Source: Pseudomonas sp. NFIX28 (lineage in GTDB: Bacteria; Pseudomonadota; Gammaproteobacteria; Pseudomonadales; Pseudomonadaceae). From it: DNA of 64,000 nucleotides. The position numbers and the translations under genes were made by a program. This document shows, piece after piece, positions 15,105 to 23,950 of this stretch. A model generated the notes under the pieces. The model did no database searches. It saw nothing but the letters and a program-made list of their open reading frames with translations, and had not been told where the DNA came from. The number at the start of each line of letters is the position of its first letter. The first letter of the stretch is position 1. The stretch is taken from contig NZ_FNPW01000001.1 of assembly GCF_900107395.1 (NCBI RefSeq), positions 190,074 through 254,073 on the forward strand, written 5' to 3'.

Positions 15105-18100
15105 ATGGGCGCAGCAGCACAGATCGATATCCACGGCGAGAAGGGCGGTAGCAGCAAGCCAAAGTCGCCCACCGAGGCCAACGACAGCCTGCGCTCGACC
15201 AACCTGGCCAAGATGCTGATCGCCGTGGGCGAGGGGGAATTCGACAGCATCCCGACTGACTACGACATTTACCTGGACAACACACCGATCAAGGATGCGA
15301 GCGGGAATATCAACTTCCCGAACGTGAAATGGGACTGGCGCTCGGGCTCCGTTGATCAGTCGTACATCCCGGGCATCCCCTCGGTCGAGAACGAGACCAC
15401 CCTGAACATTGAGCTGCGCAGCGATACCCCGTGGGTGCGCTCGATCACCAACACCCAGCTGTCGGCCGCGCGCGTTCGTTTCGCCTGGCCGGCGCTGCAG
15501 CGCCAGGACAACGAAGGCAACGTCGGCGGCTACCGCATCGAGTATGCGATTGACGTGGCCACCGATGGCGGGGCCTATCAGCAGGTGCTGCTCGAGGCCG
15601 TGGACGGCAAGACGACCACCCGTTACGAGCGGTCCCGCCGGGTCGATCTGCCACCCGCCACCAGCGGCTGGCTGATTCGCGTGCGCCGCCTCACGTCCAA
15701 TCAGAACAGCAACAAAGTCGCTGACACCATGCTGATTGCCGGCCTGACCGAGGTGATCGACGCCAAGTTGCGCTACCCGAACACTGCGCTGCTATACATC
15801 GAGTTCGACGCCGAGCAGTTCACCAACATCCCGGCGGTCACCGTGAAGTGCAAGGCGCGGCGCTGGATGGTGCCGAGCAACTACGACCCTGTCGCCCGCA
15901 CCTACACCGGGACCTGGGACGGCACCATGAAGCAGGCCTGGACCAACAATCCGGCGTGGATAACCTACGGAATTTGCACCGAGGACCGCTTCGGCCTGGG
16001 CAAGCGCATCAAGCCGTATATGGTCGACAAGTGGGAGCTGTACCGGATCTCGCAGTATTGCGACCTACTGGTGCCGGACGGCCTGGGCGGCCAGGAGCCG
16101 CGCTTTCTCTGCGACATGAACCTGCAGGGCAAGGCCGATGCCTGGTCGCTGCTGCGCGATATCGCTGGCATCTACCGAGGCATGACCTACTGGGCTCAGG
16201 GCCAGCTGGTGATGCAGGCGGACATGCCGCGCGCCCAGGACTACGACTATGTCTTCACCCGGGCCAACGTCGTCGACGGGAAGTTTGCATATGGCAGCGC
16301 CTCGGCCAAAACCCGGTTTACCCGCGCCTTGGTCAGCTACGACAACCCGGCGAACAACTACGACACCGACGTCATTCCGTTCGCGGACCTGGAGCTGCAG
16401 CGCCGTTTCGGCGACAAGCCCACCGAGCTGGCGGCCATTGGCTGCACCCGTGCTTCTGAGGCCCAGCGCCGCGGGAAGTGGGCGATCCTGAGTAACAACC
16501 AGGACCGTACCATCAGCTTCAAGACCGGTATGGAAGGTGTGATTCCGCTGCCTGGCCACATCATCCCGGTGGCGGACTCTTTGCTGGCCGGCCGGCAAAT
16601 TGGCGGCCGTATCTCGGAAGTGGCCGGGCGCGTGGTGACGCTCGACCGCGACACCCAGGCCAAGGCGGGCGATCGTCTGATCATCAACCTGCCGGGCGGC
16701 CGCGCCGAAGGCCGGACCGTGCAAAGCGTCACCGGGCGCGCTGTAACAGTGACCACGGCCTACAGCGAGCCGCCTTTGCCGCAGCTGCAGTGGGCGCTGG
16801 ATGCTGACGATCTGGCAATTCCGCTTTACCGGGTGCTGAGCACCAAACGCACCACCGAGGGCGATTTCGAAATTTCCGCCCTGCAGTACGAGCCCGGCAA
16901 GTTCGCATTCATCGACACCGGCGCGCGCCTGGAGGAGCGGCCGATCAGCGTGATCCCGATCACCGTCGTTCCGCCGCCGGCGAGCGTAACCCTGACCTCG
17001 AACTACGCGGTCGACCAGGGCATCGCCGTCAGCACCATGAACATCTCCTGGCCGGCCGTGAATGGCGCGGTGGCCTACGACGTGGAGTGGCGTAAGGACA
17101 GCGGGAACTGGGTCAAGGTGCAGCGCACTGGCGCGACCAGCGTCGACGTGACCGGGATCTACGCTGGCGCCTATCTGGCCCGTGTACGGGCGGTGAGTGC
17201 CTTCGATATCTCCTCGATCTGGAAAAGCTCGAACCTGACCCAGCTCAAGGGCAAGGAGGGGTTGCCGCCGTCGGTGTCGTTCCTGACCGCGACGAGTCTG
17301 GTCTACGGCATCCGCCTGGACTGGGGCTTCCCTGTGGGTGCCGAGGACACCCAGCGCACCGAGATCTGGTACAGCAAGACCACGTCGCTGGCAGACGCGA
17401 TCAAGCTGGGCGACTTCGCCTATCCGCAGGCCCGGCACGAAATGCAGGGCATCCTGGCGGGGGCATCGTTCTTCTTCTGGACGCGTCTGGTCGACCGCAC
17501 CGGTAACGTCGGGCCGTGGTACCCGACAGGTGTCGGCGTCAACGGCCAGGCCAGTTCTGACCAGAGCGAATATGAGGAGTATTTCGAGGGTCGGATCGGT
17601 GAGTCTGCCCTCGGTCAGCACCTGGGCGATCGAATCAACCTGATCGATGGCCCGGCCGATTTACCTGGGTCGGTCAACAATCGCATCCAGGTGGTATCGG
17701 GTGAGGTGTCGGCGATCAGCGAGAAGGTCGACGGCGTGTTTGCCCAGGTGAACCCGCCGATGGCGGGCTCCACCGAGGATCTGGCCGGCTCGACGGAAAG
17801 CTTCGTTGGCGTATGGTCGGTGCAATCGGCTGTGATTGAGGGGGACGTGGCCACCGGCAAGCGTGTGGACGAAGTCCAGGTGCAGATGGGCCAGAACAGT
17901 GCCGCGATTCAGCAGGTCAGCCAGGCGCAAGTCGCGCTCGATGGCAAGGCCTCGACGATGTGGTCGGTGAAGATGCAGATCGATTCTGCGGGGCGCTACG
18001 TCGCCGCCGGTATCGGGCTCGGCATCGAGAACGGCCCGGCCGGCCTGCAGAGCCAGTTCCTGGTGAGTGCGGATCGCTTCGCCGTGGTGAATGGCATGGG

Positions 18101-18383
18101 CGGTGGCGCTCTTGCCGTGCCGTTTGTTGTCCAGGACGGTCAGGTCTTCATCAACCAGGCGTTTATCAACCAGGCCTTTATCAAGGAGCTGGTACTCGGT
18201 ATGACGCTCAGGTCAGCGGCACTCAACAGCGAAGGCTTGCCATTGCTGGAAATTAACATACCGGCAGGGACGTTGACGCTTCGTGGCCAGTCGGCGGAAG
18301 GGTCTACGTTGCTGAACAACAATGGCATCTTCGTTTACGACCTGAACCATATCGAGCGGGCAGGGCTGGGGAGGCTTTCGTAA
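15105..18383 (+). CDS. Host specificity / central tail-tip protein, lambda gpJ-like
   Basis: 1092 residues, with GGAGGAAAGC before the ATG at 15105. The N-terminus (SPTEANDSLRSTNLAKML, then YDIYLDNTPIKD) and the large central domain are typical of phage tail protein J. One or two fibronectin-type III-like domains follow around residues 625-770 (VEWRKDSGNWVKVQ). The C-terminal third holds the DUF1983-type region common in Pseudomonas phages. A short in-frame repeat (FINQAFINQAFIK) lies near residue 1020. The C-terminus should contact the host receptor. Confidence 0.92.
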   Translation: MGAAAQIDIHGEKGGSSKPKSPTEANDSLRSTNLAKMLIAVGEGEFDSIPTDYDIYLDNTPIKDASGNINFPNVKWDWRSGSVDQSYIPGIPSVENETTLNIELRSDTPWVRSITNTQLSAARVRFAWPALQRQDNEGNVGGYRIEYAIDVATDGGAYQQVLLEAVDGKTTTRYERSRRVDLPPATSGWLIRVRRLTSNQNSNKVADTMLIAGLTEVIDAKLRYPNTALLYIEFDAEQFTNIPAVTVKCKARRWMVPSNYDPVARTYTGTWDGTMKQAWTNNPAWITYGICTEDRFGLGKRIKPYMVDKWELYRISQYCDLLVPDGLGGQEPRFLCDMNLQGKADAWSLLRDIAGIYRGMTYWAQGQLVMQADMPRAQDYDYVFTRANVVDGKFAYGSASAKTRFTRALVSYDNPANNYDTDVIPFADLELQRRFGDKPTELAAIGCTRASEAQRRGKWAILSNNQDRTISFKTGMEGVIPLPGHIIPVADSLLAGRQIGGRISEVAGRVVTLDRDTQAKAGDRLIINLPGGRAEGRTVQSVTGRAVTVTTAYSEPPLPQLQWALDADDLAIPLYRVLSTKRTTEGDFEISALQYEPGKFAFIDTGARLEERPISVIPITVVPPPASVTLTSNYAVDQGIAVSTMNISWPAVNGAVAYDVEWRKDSGNWVKVQRTGATSVDVTGIYAGAYLARVRAVSAFDISSIWKSSNLTQLKGKEGLPPSVSFLTATSLVYGIRLDWGFPVGAEDTQRTEIWYSKTTSLADAIKLGDFAYPQARHEMQGILAGASFFFWTRLVDRTGNVGPWYPTGVGVNGQASSDQSEYEEYFEGRIGESALGQHLGDRINLIDGPADLPGSVNNRIQVVSGEVSAISEKVDGVFAQVNPPMAGSTEDLAGSTESFVGVWSVQSAVIEGDVATGKRVDEVQVQMGQNSAAIQQVSQAQVALDGKASTMWSVKMQIDSAGRYVAAGIGLGIENGPAGLQSQFLVSADRFAVVNGMGGGALAVPFVVQDGQVFINQAFINQAFIKELVLGMTLRSAALNSEGLPLLEINIPAGTLTLRGQSAEGSTLLNNNGIFVYDLNHIERAGLGRLS

Positions 18384-18679
18384 TGGCGTTTTATGGAGCC
18401 AGAACAAGGAATGCCGCCGGCGTTGAAACGCTCAACACGTCAACCATGGGGATTCGCTCGATCGTGACCAAGAAGGTCACGGTCCCGCCGATCACCAGCG
18501 ACTTCACCAGCTTCATCGATATGCCGGAGATCACCGCGGCTTCGTTCGTTTGCGTCACGCTTCAAGACGCTTCGAACAGCTCCTCGGCGCTCCCTGCTGT
18601 GTTCTGGTCTATCGGCCAGCTCAGGGTTCGCCGCGGCGCTGGCACCGCCTTGAACGTTTTCATCCTGACTTATCAATAA
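18383..18679 (+). CDS. Small tail-associated protein, unknown function
   Basis: 98 residues; the start overlaps the gpJ stop (TAATG). Beta-rich, polar, without signal or motif. Its place directly behind gpJ and before the fibre genes suggests a minor tail or fibre-associated protein. Confidence 0.7.
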   Translation: MAFYGARTRNAAGVETLNTSTMGIRSIVTKKVTVPPITSDFTSFIDMPEITAASFVCVTLQDASNSSSALPAVFWSIGQLRVRRGAGTALNVFILTYQ

Positions 18680-18688
18680 GGGGGAGGC

Positions 18689-19414
18689 ATGGACTACGGA
18701 TTCAGGTCGCGTAACGGTCTGAACTTTTTTCAGATCGACAGCGTGAACAGGGTTCTCGGGGTCGCTGCCAGTGGCAGCTACGTGATCGGTAAGCCGCCTG
18801 GCGTCTCGCGCACTATCACTTCAGCAACCATCACTTATCCAACGCCGATCACTACGCCCGATCCGCCCATGGTGTTCTTGAACCCGAACAACCAGGGCAT
18901 GTATCACACTCTGGAGAACCTCGGCAGCTCGGGAAACTGGACTGGATTTCGTTTTCAACTGCAACTGATGCCACCCTTCAGCAGTTCCGACTGCAGCGGC
19001 AAGTGGCTAGTGGCGACGTTCCGTTCTGTTGGCCCGCCCAGCGAGTATGACATCAGGCTGAAAAACGCAGCCGGCGAGGTGATTTTTGTCGGGGCCGACA
19101 ACCTGCTTTCGATGAGAGGGTTTCCTGTCAATGAGGGCTGGTCACTCGATAATCGTGGCGAGCAGGTCGGAGGAGTCTACTGGTCTGGCTGCCAGATGCC
19201 GTGGACTGGCGACTATGCGGACTACTTCCTAGCTTCGACCCTGATCGGCGGGAAGATCTACAACGGCAACTCGACGCTTGAAACGCCTTGTGGATTCCAT
19301 GCTGGTGTGCGCTCAACCCTCAATGGCTACATAGGTGCGATGGTGAGTTCTGAGGGCGGCACTGCAAAGAACGGACGAACCACCTTTGCCGCCAGGCCAA
19401 TGCGGCCCCTGTAA
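18689..19414 (+). CDS. Tail fibre-region protein, unknown function
   Basis: 241 residues with GGGGAGG before the ATG. Begins DYGFRSRNGLNFFQIDSVNRV, rich in Ser, Gly and aromatic residues, as in phage virion proteins of tail fibre regions. No domain recognised. Followed by a terminator-like hairpin. Confidence 0.7.
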   Translation: MDYGFRSRNGLNFFQIDSVNRVLGVAASGSYVIGKPPGVSRTITSATITYPTPITTPDPPMVFLNPNNQGMYHTLENLGSSGNWTGFRFQLQLMPPFSSSDCSGKWLVATFRSVGPPSEYDIRLKNAAGEVIFVGADNLLSMRGFPVNEGWSLDNRGEQVGGVYWSGCQMPWTGDYADYFLASTLIGGKIYNGNSTLETPCGFHAGVRSTLNGYIGAMVSSEGGTAKNGRTTFAARPMRPL

Positions 19415-19433
19415 TCAGGCACACATTCAACCG

Positions 19434-19456
19434 AGCCCTCTGCGTGAGGGCTTTCT
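19434..19456 (+). terminator. Hairpin between fibre genes
   Basis: AGCCCTC / GAGGGCT around TGCGT, then TTCTTTT. Confidence 0.65.
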
Positions 19457-19470
19457 TTTGGGAGTAGTAA

Positions 19471-19992
19471 ATGGCTAAGCAGGTAATTCAATTAGGGACA
19501 CCGCCTACAGGTGTCGGCGGGGATACGCCGCGTAGCGCCAACATCAAAATCAACAGCAACTTTGATGAGCTTTACGCGGCCGATCTCGTTAGCTACAAGC
19601 GCGCCAACATCCTTGGCGCCGTCAGTCAATCTGGCGGCACCCCAACGGGTGCAATTTTTGAGTACGGCAGTAATGGAACTGGAGAGTTTTGGAAATTCGC
19701 AAGCGGGTTAATGATCACTTCTCAGACCATTTCTGCACCGGCGCAGGCATGGTCATCAGCGGGCACCCATCGGTATGCGAACTTCACCGCTGGAACGCCG
19801 GCGACGTTCATCTCCAACCCGCGTCTTTCTACAAACTTGATGGATTCGGATGTTGCTGGTCGGGGCGCGTGGTTGATTTATGCGGGAGCAACGGGCGCCT
19901 CTTCGATGACTTTTTGGCTGGGGGCCCCGATCGGTACTACCGGATCCGGGATTGTAGCAATGACAGTCTTGGCCAATGGGAGGTGGTTCTAA
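19471..19992 (+). CDS. Phage tail fibre protein
   Basis: 173 residues. The opening (AKQVIQLGTPPTGVGGDTPRSANIKINSNFDELY) is a common N-terminal module of Pseudomonas phage tail fibre proteins, which joins the fibre to the tail. The remaining 130 residues are Gly/Ser/Thr-rich and beta-like, probably the receptor-facing tip. GGGAG precedes the ATG. The next gene starts in its stop codon (TAATG), as tail fibre assembly genes do. Confidence 0.8.
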   Translation: MAKQVIQLGTPPTGVGGDTPRSANIKINSNFDELYAADLVSYKRANILGAVSQSGGTPTGAIFEYGSNGTGEFWKFASGLMITSQTISAPAQAWSSAGTHRYANFTAGTPATFISNPRLSTNLMDSDVAGRGAWLIYAGATGASSMTFWLGAPIGTTGSGIVAMTVLANGRWF

Positions 19993-20699
19993 TGAGAGTT
20001 AATCTTTTCCCTCAGCGTCGTGATGACACGCTTTCAGTCGTGCGCGATGGAAGTATTCTGACATTGAATGGCGAGGTTTTCGACTTCTCAAGGATGTCCG
20101 ATGGCGACACGCTGCCGATGAACGCATTCAATGATGGCTGGTTCATGGGCGATGTCGACAAGAAGGACGGCGAGCTGTCATTGACGTTGATATTGCCCCT
20201 GCCATACAACTACAGCCAGGCCCAGGCTTTCCCTTTGCCGCTTCTCAATGTGCCCGACGGCCCCGTGGTGTTGCCTCAGCCGCTGCCCAGCGACCAGCCA
20301 GAAGTCGAGCAGGAGCCATGGCCCGCCCGCCAGGGTGTTATCGACTGGACGAAGCTGATCACCCGGGCCGAGAAAGAGGCTCAGGCCGCGGCCGATCGCC
20401 TGGCCCTGGCAAAGGCGGAGCTTTCCGCTCGAAATGCAACAGCAGCGGCGCAGATCGACCGCATAACCGACCGCGTAGAAACGCTCGGTTATGGCATCGA
20501 TGCTGGCGAGGCTACGGCCGAGGATGAAGCTGAACAAGCCACCTTGATCGTTAGCATGAAAGCCTGGAAGGCCTACAAGTTCGCCCTGGGCAAGGTCACC
20601 ACCAAGGAAGGCTGGTATGACTCACCAGCGTGGCCTGTGGAGCCGCCCATTCCAGAGATTGTTGCCGATCCGATGCTTGTAGCCGACGAAACAACCTGA
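19992..20699 (+). CDS. Tail fibre assembly-like / phage tail protein
   Basis: 235 residues starting in the stop of the fibre gene. The N-terminal 90 residues are beta-rich (DDTLSVVRDGSILTLNGEVFDF); the C-terminal half is a long Ala/Glu-rich helical region, followed by YKFALGKVTTKEGWYDSPAWPV. That last pattern is like the end of tail fibre assembly chaperones (W..Y...L..V....G....WP..P). The N-terminus is not typical of that family, so this may be a fusion or a structural protein. Confidence 0.7.
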   Translation: MRVNLFPQRRDDTLSVVRDGSILTLNGEVFDFSRMSDGDTLPMNAFNDGWFMGDVDKKDGELSLTLILPLPYNYSQAQAFPLPLLNVPDGPVVLPQPLPSDQPEVEQEPWPARQGVIDWTKLITRAEKEAQAAADRLALAKAELSARNATAAAQIDRITDRVETLGYGIDAGEATAEDEAEQATLIVSMKAWKAYKFALGKVTTKEGWYDSPAWPVEPPIPEIVADPMLVADETT

Positions 20700-20717
20700 C
20701 CCAAACCAAACGAAAAC

Positions 20718-20742
20718 AGCCCGCCACTGAGCGGGCTTTTTA
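20718..20742 (+). terminator. Terminator between tail and lysis modules
   Basis: AGCCCGC / GCGGGCT around CACTGA, followed by TTTT. It separates the fibre genes from the lysis genes. Confidence 0.75.
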
Positions 20743-20758
20743 TTGCCTGGAGAAAAGT

Positions 20759-21184
20759 ATGCCGACCACCGAAACCCGCGGGGTGCGCAACCGCAACCCC
20801 GGGAACATCGACTACAACCCGGCCAACAAGTGGCAGGGCCAGCTCCCACCAAACCCAGCGCTTGAGAAGCGGTTCGCCCGTTTCGATACGCCAGAGAACG
20901 GAATCCGCGCCCTGGGCAAGCTGCTGCTGACCTACCAGCGCAAGCACGGGCTCAAGACGGTAAAGGCGATTATCAATCGCTGGGCGCCGGCGGTAGAGAA
21001 TGACACAGCTGCCTACGTGCGGGCCGTAGAGGCAAACACCGGCACTCGGCCGGGGGCGGAGATTGACCTGGCCCAGGCCTCGGTCATGGCCGGGTTCGTC
21101 AAGGCGATCATCCATCACGAAAATGCAGGGTATGCCTACCCGGATGCGGTGCTGGCCGAAGGCGTGCGGCGGGCGCTGACATGA
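20759..21184 (+). CDS. Virion-associated or lysis muralytic protein (putative)
   Basis: 141 residues from the ATG at 20759, with GGAGAAAAG before it. It begins TRGVRNRNPGNIDYN, the R-N-x-NPGNI pattern found in a family often called phage structural protein or lysozyme-like, and has a FDTPENGIRALGKLLL segment. It directly precedes and overlaps the Rz-type gene, where an endolysin is expected, and no other endolysin gene is seen in this prophage. Peptidoglycan degradation is therefore likely but not proven. No holin is visible next to it. Confidence 0.75.
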   Translation: MPTTETRGVRNRNPGNIDYNPANKWQGQLPPNPALEKRFARFDTPENGIRALGKLLLTYQRKHGLKTVKAIINRWAPAVENDTAAYVRAVEANTGTRPGAEIDLAQASVMAGFVKAIIHHENAGYAYPDAVLAEGVRRALT

Positions 21185-21699
21185 CGCCGGTGCAGAAGCT
21201 GCTCGGCATGCTGGTCCTGGCCGGTCTGCTGATCGCCGCCGGCGCGGGCGGAGCATGGAGGGTGCAGGACTGGCGCTACGGCAAGAAACTGGCCGACCAG
21301 GGGCGGCTTCATCAGGATGACCTGGCCGCCATCAGCAGCGCGGCCTCTGCCCAGCAGCAGGCCGAGCAGGCCAAGCGCCTGACGCTCGAGCAGCGCCTGG
21401 CCACCGCCGACCAATCCCACCACCAGGAGCTGACCAATGCTCAGAAAGACCAAGCTCGCCTGCGCGATCGCCTTGCTACTGCTGACCTGCGGCTGTCAGT
21501 CCTTGTCGACGCCGCGGATACAGCCAGTTGCAGCAACCTGCCTGCCACCCCCGCCACCGGCGGCCTGGTTCATGGAGCCGCGCGCGCCCGACTTGACCCG
21601 GCGCATGCTCAACGAATTGTCGGAATCACCGACGACGGCGACCGGGGACTGATCGCCCTGGCAGCGTGCCAAGCGTATGTGAGGGGGCTGAATTTTTGA
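21181..21699 (+). CDS. Inner-membrane spanin (Rz-like)
   Basis: 172 residues. One N-terminal transmembrane segment (LLGMLVLAGLLIAAGAGGAW), then a long coiled-coil with many Gln, Ala and Glu residues up to about residue 115, and a short C-terminal domain. This is the layout of Rz i-spanins, which bridge to the outer-membrane Rz1 and fuse the membranes in the last step of lysis. The start overlaps the preceding stop (ATGA). The Rz1 gene lies inside it in another frame. A related intact copy lies at 24751-25296. Confidence 0.9.
   Translation: MTPVQKLLGMLVLAGLLIAAGAGGAWRVQDWRYGKKLADQGRLHQDDLAAISSAASAQQQAEQAKRLTLEQRLATADQSHHQELTNAQKDQARLRDRLATADLRLSVLVDAADTASCSNLPATPATGGLVHGAARARLDPAHAQRIVGITDDGDRGLIALAACQAYVRGLNF
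21437..21652 (+). CDS. Outer-membrane spanin lipoprotein (Rz1-like), nested in Rz
   Basis: 71 residues wholly inside the Rz-like gene in a different frame, with CAGGAG before the ATG. Signal sequence with lipobox TCGC (about residues 17-20), then a short proline-rich lipoprotein containing PPPPPAAWFM. The nested location, lipidation and proline content are diagnostic of Rz1 o-spanins. Confidence 0.9.
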   Translation: MLRKTKLACAIALLLLTCGCQSLSTPRIQPVAATCLPPPPPAAWFMEPRAPDLTRRMLNELSESPTTATGD

Positions 21700-21893
21700 G
21701 GACTAAAGTGATGCATGTTAGACGAGTGCTGTTTCTATGTTGGTGATCTTTGCTACAGATTTTTCGACTGCTATAAATTTCATATGCTGTGGAGTGGGCT
21801 GCATATTGGGCATGCGTAGTTGGCCTTATACTGTTTAGGCAGTGCCCCCAGAGTAATTCAGATTGCTGGGGGCGTAAGTATGCTCAGGTTAGA

Positions 21894-22235
21894 TTAGGTT
21901 ACAGAGAAGGTTGCAATAATTTGATTGGCGTATATTACGGCGTCGTCATTGCCGTCTCTGACTGTCCCATTAAATACGACGCTGAAATACCCTGATTGAG
22001 GGATAAGTCGCACTGTAGCGCCATCTGAGATTGAAACGCCAACATACTTTACGTCTGTTAGTTCGCCAGTTGGAGACGTTACCTTTAGGTCTTTGGTGTA
22101 TTTGTGCTGGTCAAAGATAGAGATTACGACCAAGGTTTTTTGAGTTTCCTGATCTGTAGATGCGTCATATGTGCATTCGACGAAGCAGTTGGGCGATAGG
22201 AGTGTTGTGTTCCGTATCGATTTGGTTTTGGCCAT
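21894..22235 (-). CDS. AT-rich moron of unknown function after the lysis genes
   Basis: 113 residues on the opposite strand, with AAGAAGGAACTTAAC before the ATG. The protein is beta-rich and soluble (LVVISIFDQHKYTKDL, then VRLIPQSGYFSVVFNG). I recognise no family. The gene and its flanks are AT-rich. On both sides lie copies of the spanin 3' end (21567-21699 and 22495-22627), so the cassette seems to have been inserted by recombination through the spanin gene. About 190 bp between the spanin stop and this gene hold only a hairpin (21844-21873). Confidence 0.65.
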   Translation of the reverse strand: MAKTKSIRNTTLLSPNCFVECTYDASTDQETQKTLVVISIFDQHKYTKDLKVTSPTGELTDVKYVGVSISDGATVRLIPQSGYFSVVFNGTVRDGNDDAVIYANQIIATFSVT

Positions 22236-22494
22236 TGTTAAGTTCCTTCTTAAGTGTTTGTTGTGAATGAGATACTTGACTCAGTATCGAGTCTATTCAT
22301 TGTTTTAATGTTTTATAGGTGCAGGTTGTAAGATAAAGAGCGGTGCAGATATTTGATGCTCATAAATAATTAGGCAACCATGGTGCACGCAGAGCCTCTA
22401 GCCTGCACATTGTGAAGCAGCTAACGTCCAGAAAAGTGAGTCAGAGAGAAAAGGACCGCTGGTCGGGTTTCTAGTACTAGAAGTATTCATAATT

Positions 22495-22627
22495 GGTTCG
22501 TGGGAGCGCGAGCGCCCAACTTGATCCAGCGCATGCTCAACGAATTGTTGCCATCACCGACGACGGCGACCGAGGGCTGATCGCCCTGCAGGCGTGCCAG
22601 GCGTATGTTCGAGCGCTTACGCGCTGA
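22495..22627 (+). pseudogene. Duplicated 3' end of the Rz/Rz1 spanin genes
   Basis: The segment repeats the last 130 bp of the spanin locus at 21567-21699 with modest divergence. Both overlapping frames survive: the Rz frame ends AHAQRIVAITDDGDRGLIAL..., the Rz1 frame ends RMLNELLPSPTTATEG. No upstream part of either gene is present, so it cannot be expressed as a spanin. It overlaps the end of the SRAP gene by 11 bp and acts as a scar marking where the 21700-22494 cassette entered. Confidence 0.88.
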
Positions 22628-23297
22628 TTGGGGCTATCAAATGAGACCCCTGGTTACGCGAGTTGCCCACGGCGCGGTCGACTTTGAACCACTCGAAGGT
22701 CTCAGACGGTTCACACTGATACAGCACCATCTGTTCGGCGCGCTCCAATGACGTCGCCGGATCCAGCCATTCCCTGGCCAGGTCCGGGGACAAGACCACC
22801 GGCCGCCGATCGTGAATGTCGACCATGCCGCCCTGGGCGTCGGCGGTGATGATCACGAACCCGTCGTGCTCGCCATAGCCCTCATCAGGATCCAAAAGCT
22901 GCCCAATGGAAGCACAGAGGCATGGAGCGCCGTCTTTGCGGCGGATGAAGTAGGGCTGCTTCCTTGGTTCGCCTTCGTCGACCCACTCAAACCAGCCGTC
23001 GATAGGGGTGATCGCTCGGCGCGGCCAAATTGCACGGAAGAAGGGCCCATGGGCGACCTTTTCGACCCGGGCATTTATCGGCGGTGCGCGATCCTTGGCC
23101 CAGTGCGGGCGCCATCCCCAGCGCACCAGGTCGGCGTGCAATCCGTCTTTAGTCTGGTGCAGTAGTGCGACCAACGTCGTAGGGGCCACGTTGTACCGGG
23201 CCAGCGGTTTGTTTTCGATCGACGAAAGCCATTTGCCATCGAGCCCGAGGACATCGCAGTAGTCATCGATGTACCGGTACTGCGCGATTCTTCCGCA
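22617..23297 (-). CDS. SRAP-family protein (HMCES/YedK-like) on the prophage
   Basis: 226 residues when started at the MCGR methionine (23297), which places Cys at position 2, the residue that becomes the N-terminal catalytic Cys. Other SRAP hallmarks follow: PINARVEKV (active-site Asn), DGWFEW (Glu) and IHDRRPVVL (His). SRAP proteins form a covalent adduct with abasic sites in single-stranded DNA and shield them. A phage copy may protect replicating or damaged phage DNA. The family was formerly called SOS response-associated peptidase. The gene is divergent from the small gene at 23384. Confidence 0.93.
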   Translation of the reverse strand, partial: CGRIAQYRYIDDYCDVLGLDGKWLSSIENKPLARYNVAPTTLVALLHQTKDGLHADLVRWGWRPHWAKDRAPPINARVEKVAHGPFFRAIWPRRAITPIDGWFEWVDEGEPRKQPYFIRRKDGAPCLCASIGQLLDPDEGYGEHDGFVIITADAQGGMVDIHDRRPVVLSPDLAREWLDPATSLERAEQMVLYQCEPSETFEWFKVDRAVGNSRNQGSHLIAPISA

Positions 23298-23383
23298 CAT
23301 TTCCAGTCTCCGCACGTCGGAGGAGGTGAACGGCCAGGCCGCAGCCGGTTTCTACACTGTAGACCCCGGTAGTAGGTGTCATC

Positions 23384-23593
23384 ATGGCTTTGGATATCAA
23401 GCAGATCGAAGAGCTGGAAAAGTGGTATGCGCTCTTCAATGACCCGGAATTCGCCAAGGCGTTGCCTGAGGATCGGTATGACGCCCGGCTCGAGCTTGCC
23501 GATGACATGCTGGAGCGAGGCGTAATAGATGAGGGCGAGTGGAGGGAGCTGATCGAAGAAGCTGCCGCCATCTTTGCAGACGAGCTTGGGTAG
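23384..23593 (+). CDS. Small acidic protein, one of three paralogues in the window
   Basis: 69 residues, highly acidic and helical (IEELEKWYALFNDPEFAKAL, then LADDMLERGVIDEGEWRELI). It shares length, helix layout and the RGVID/KGIID..E...LI core with the proteins at 27433-27651 and 36698-36910. No known function; small size and acidity would suit a binding protein or an inhibitor. It is divergent from the SRAP gene and lies close to attR, a spot matched by its relative in the older element. Confidence 0.7.
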   Translation: MALDIKQIEELEKWYALFNDPEFAKALPEDRYDARLELADDMLERGVIDEGEWRELIEEAAAIFADELG

Positions 23594-23595
23594 AG

Positions 23596-23925
23596 CTATC
23601 GCAAGCGCTTTATATTCTCGGGCCGTATGAGCTTCCGCAGATCCTCGTTTGTCCGATCTTTCGCCGTGCAGGCTCCGTTAAGGTTTGCTACCTCACGGCG
23701 TAGGCGGGCGGCTTCGCCAGCGCGCTCGCGAAGTCTGGCCCGCGCTTCGTCACGCTCTTTCTCGGTCTCTGCCAGCAGTTTCACAAGCTTGAATATCTTC
23801 TCCCTGGCTTCGCGCAGTTGGATGGTCAGTTCCTGGATTTCGTTCTCAAGCAGCTCTCCGTGCTGTGTTGCTATTTCGAGAGGCGTGGGGATGCCCAGCC
23901 AGTCGTCTGTGTCGTCGATATGCAC
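23596..23925 (-). CDS. Coiled-coil protein behind a LexA box
   Basis: 109 residues from a GTG with GAGG seven bases upstream. Residues 20-85 form a continuous charged coiled coil (LLENEIQELTIQLREAREK, then ETEKERDEARARLRERAG), with no signal or membrane segment. A perfect LexA-type palindrome lies 26 bases upstream of the start, so the gene is probably induced by DNA damage. It ends face to face with the small gene at 23384-23593. Function unknown; SOS control suggests a role around induction. Confidence 0.72.
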   Translation of the reverse strand: MHIDDTDDWLGIPTPLEIATQHGELLENEIQELTIQLREAREKIFKLVKLLAETEKERDEARARLRERAGEAARLRREVANLNGACTAKDRTNEDLRKLIRPENIKRLR

Positions 23926-23950
23926 GGTACTGCCTCACATGCTTTTGTTG

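Noticed and set aside
16065..17621. Open frame of 518 codons on the minus strand within gpJ
   Set aside because: Shadow of the gpJ-like gene; no start signal and an improbable Arg/Val/Asp/Gly-rich composition.
22278..22293. Inverted repeat GACTC-N6-GAGTC before the 21894-22235 gene
   Set aside because: Short arms and a single occurrence; not enough to call an operator.
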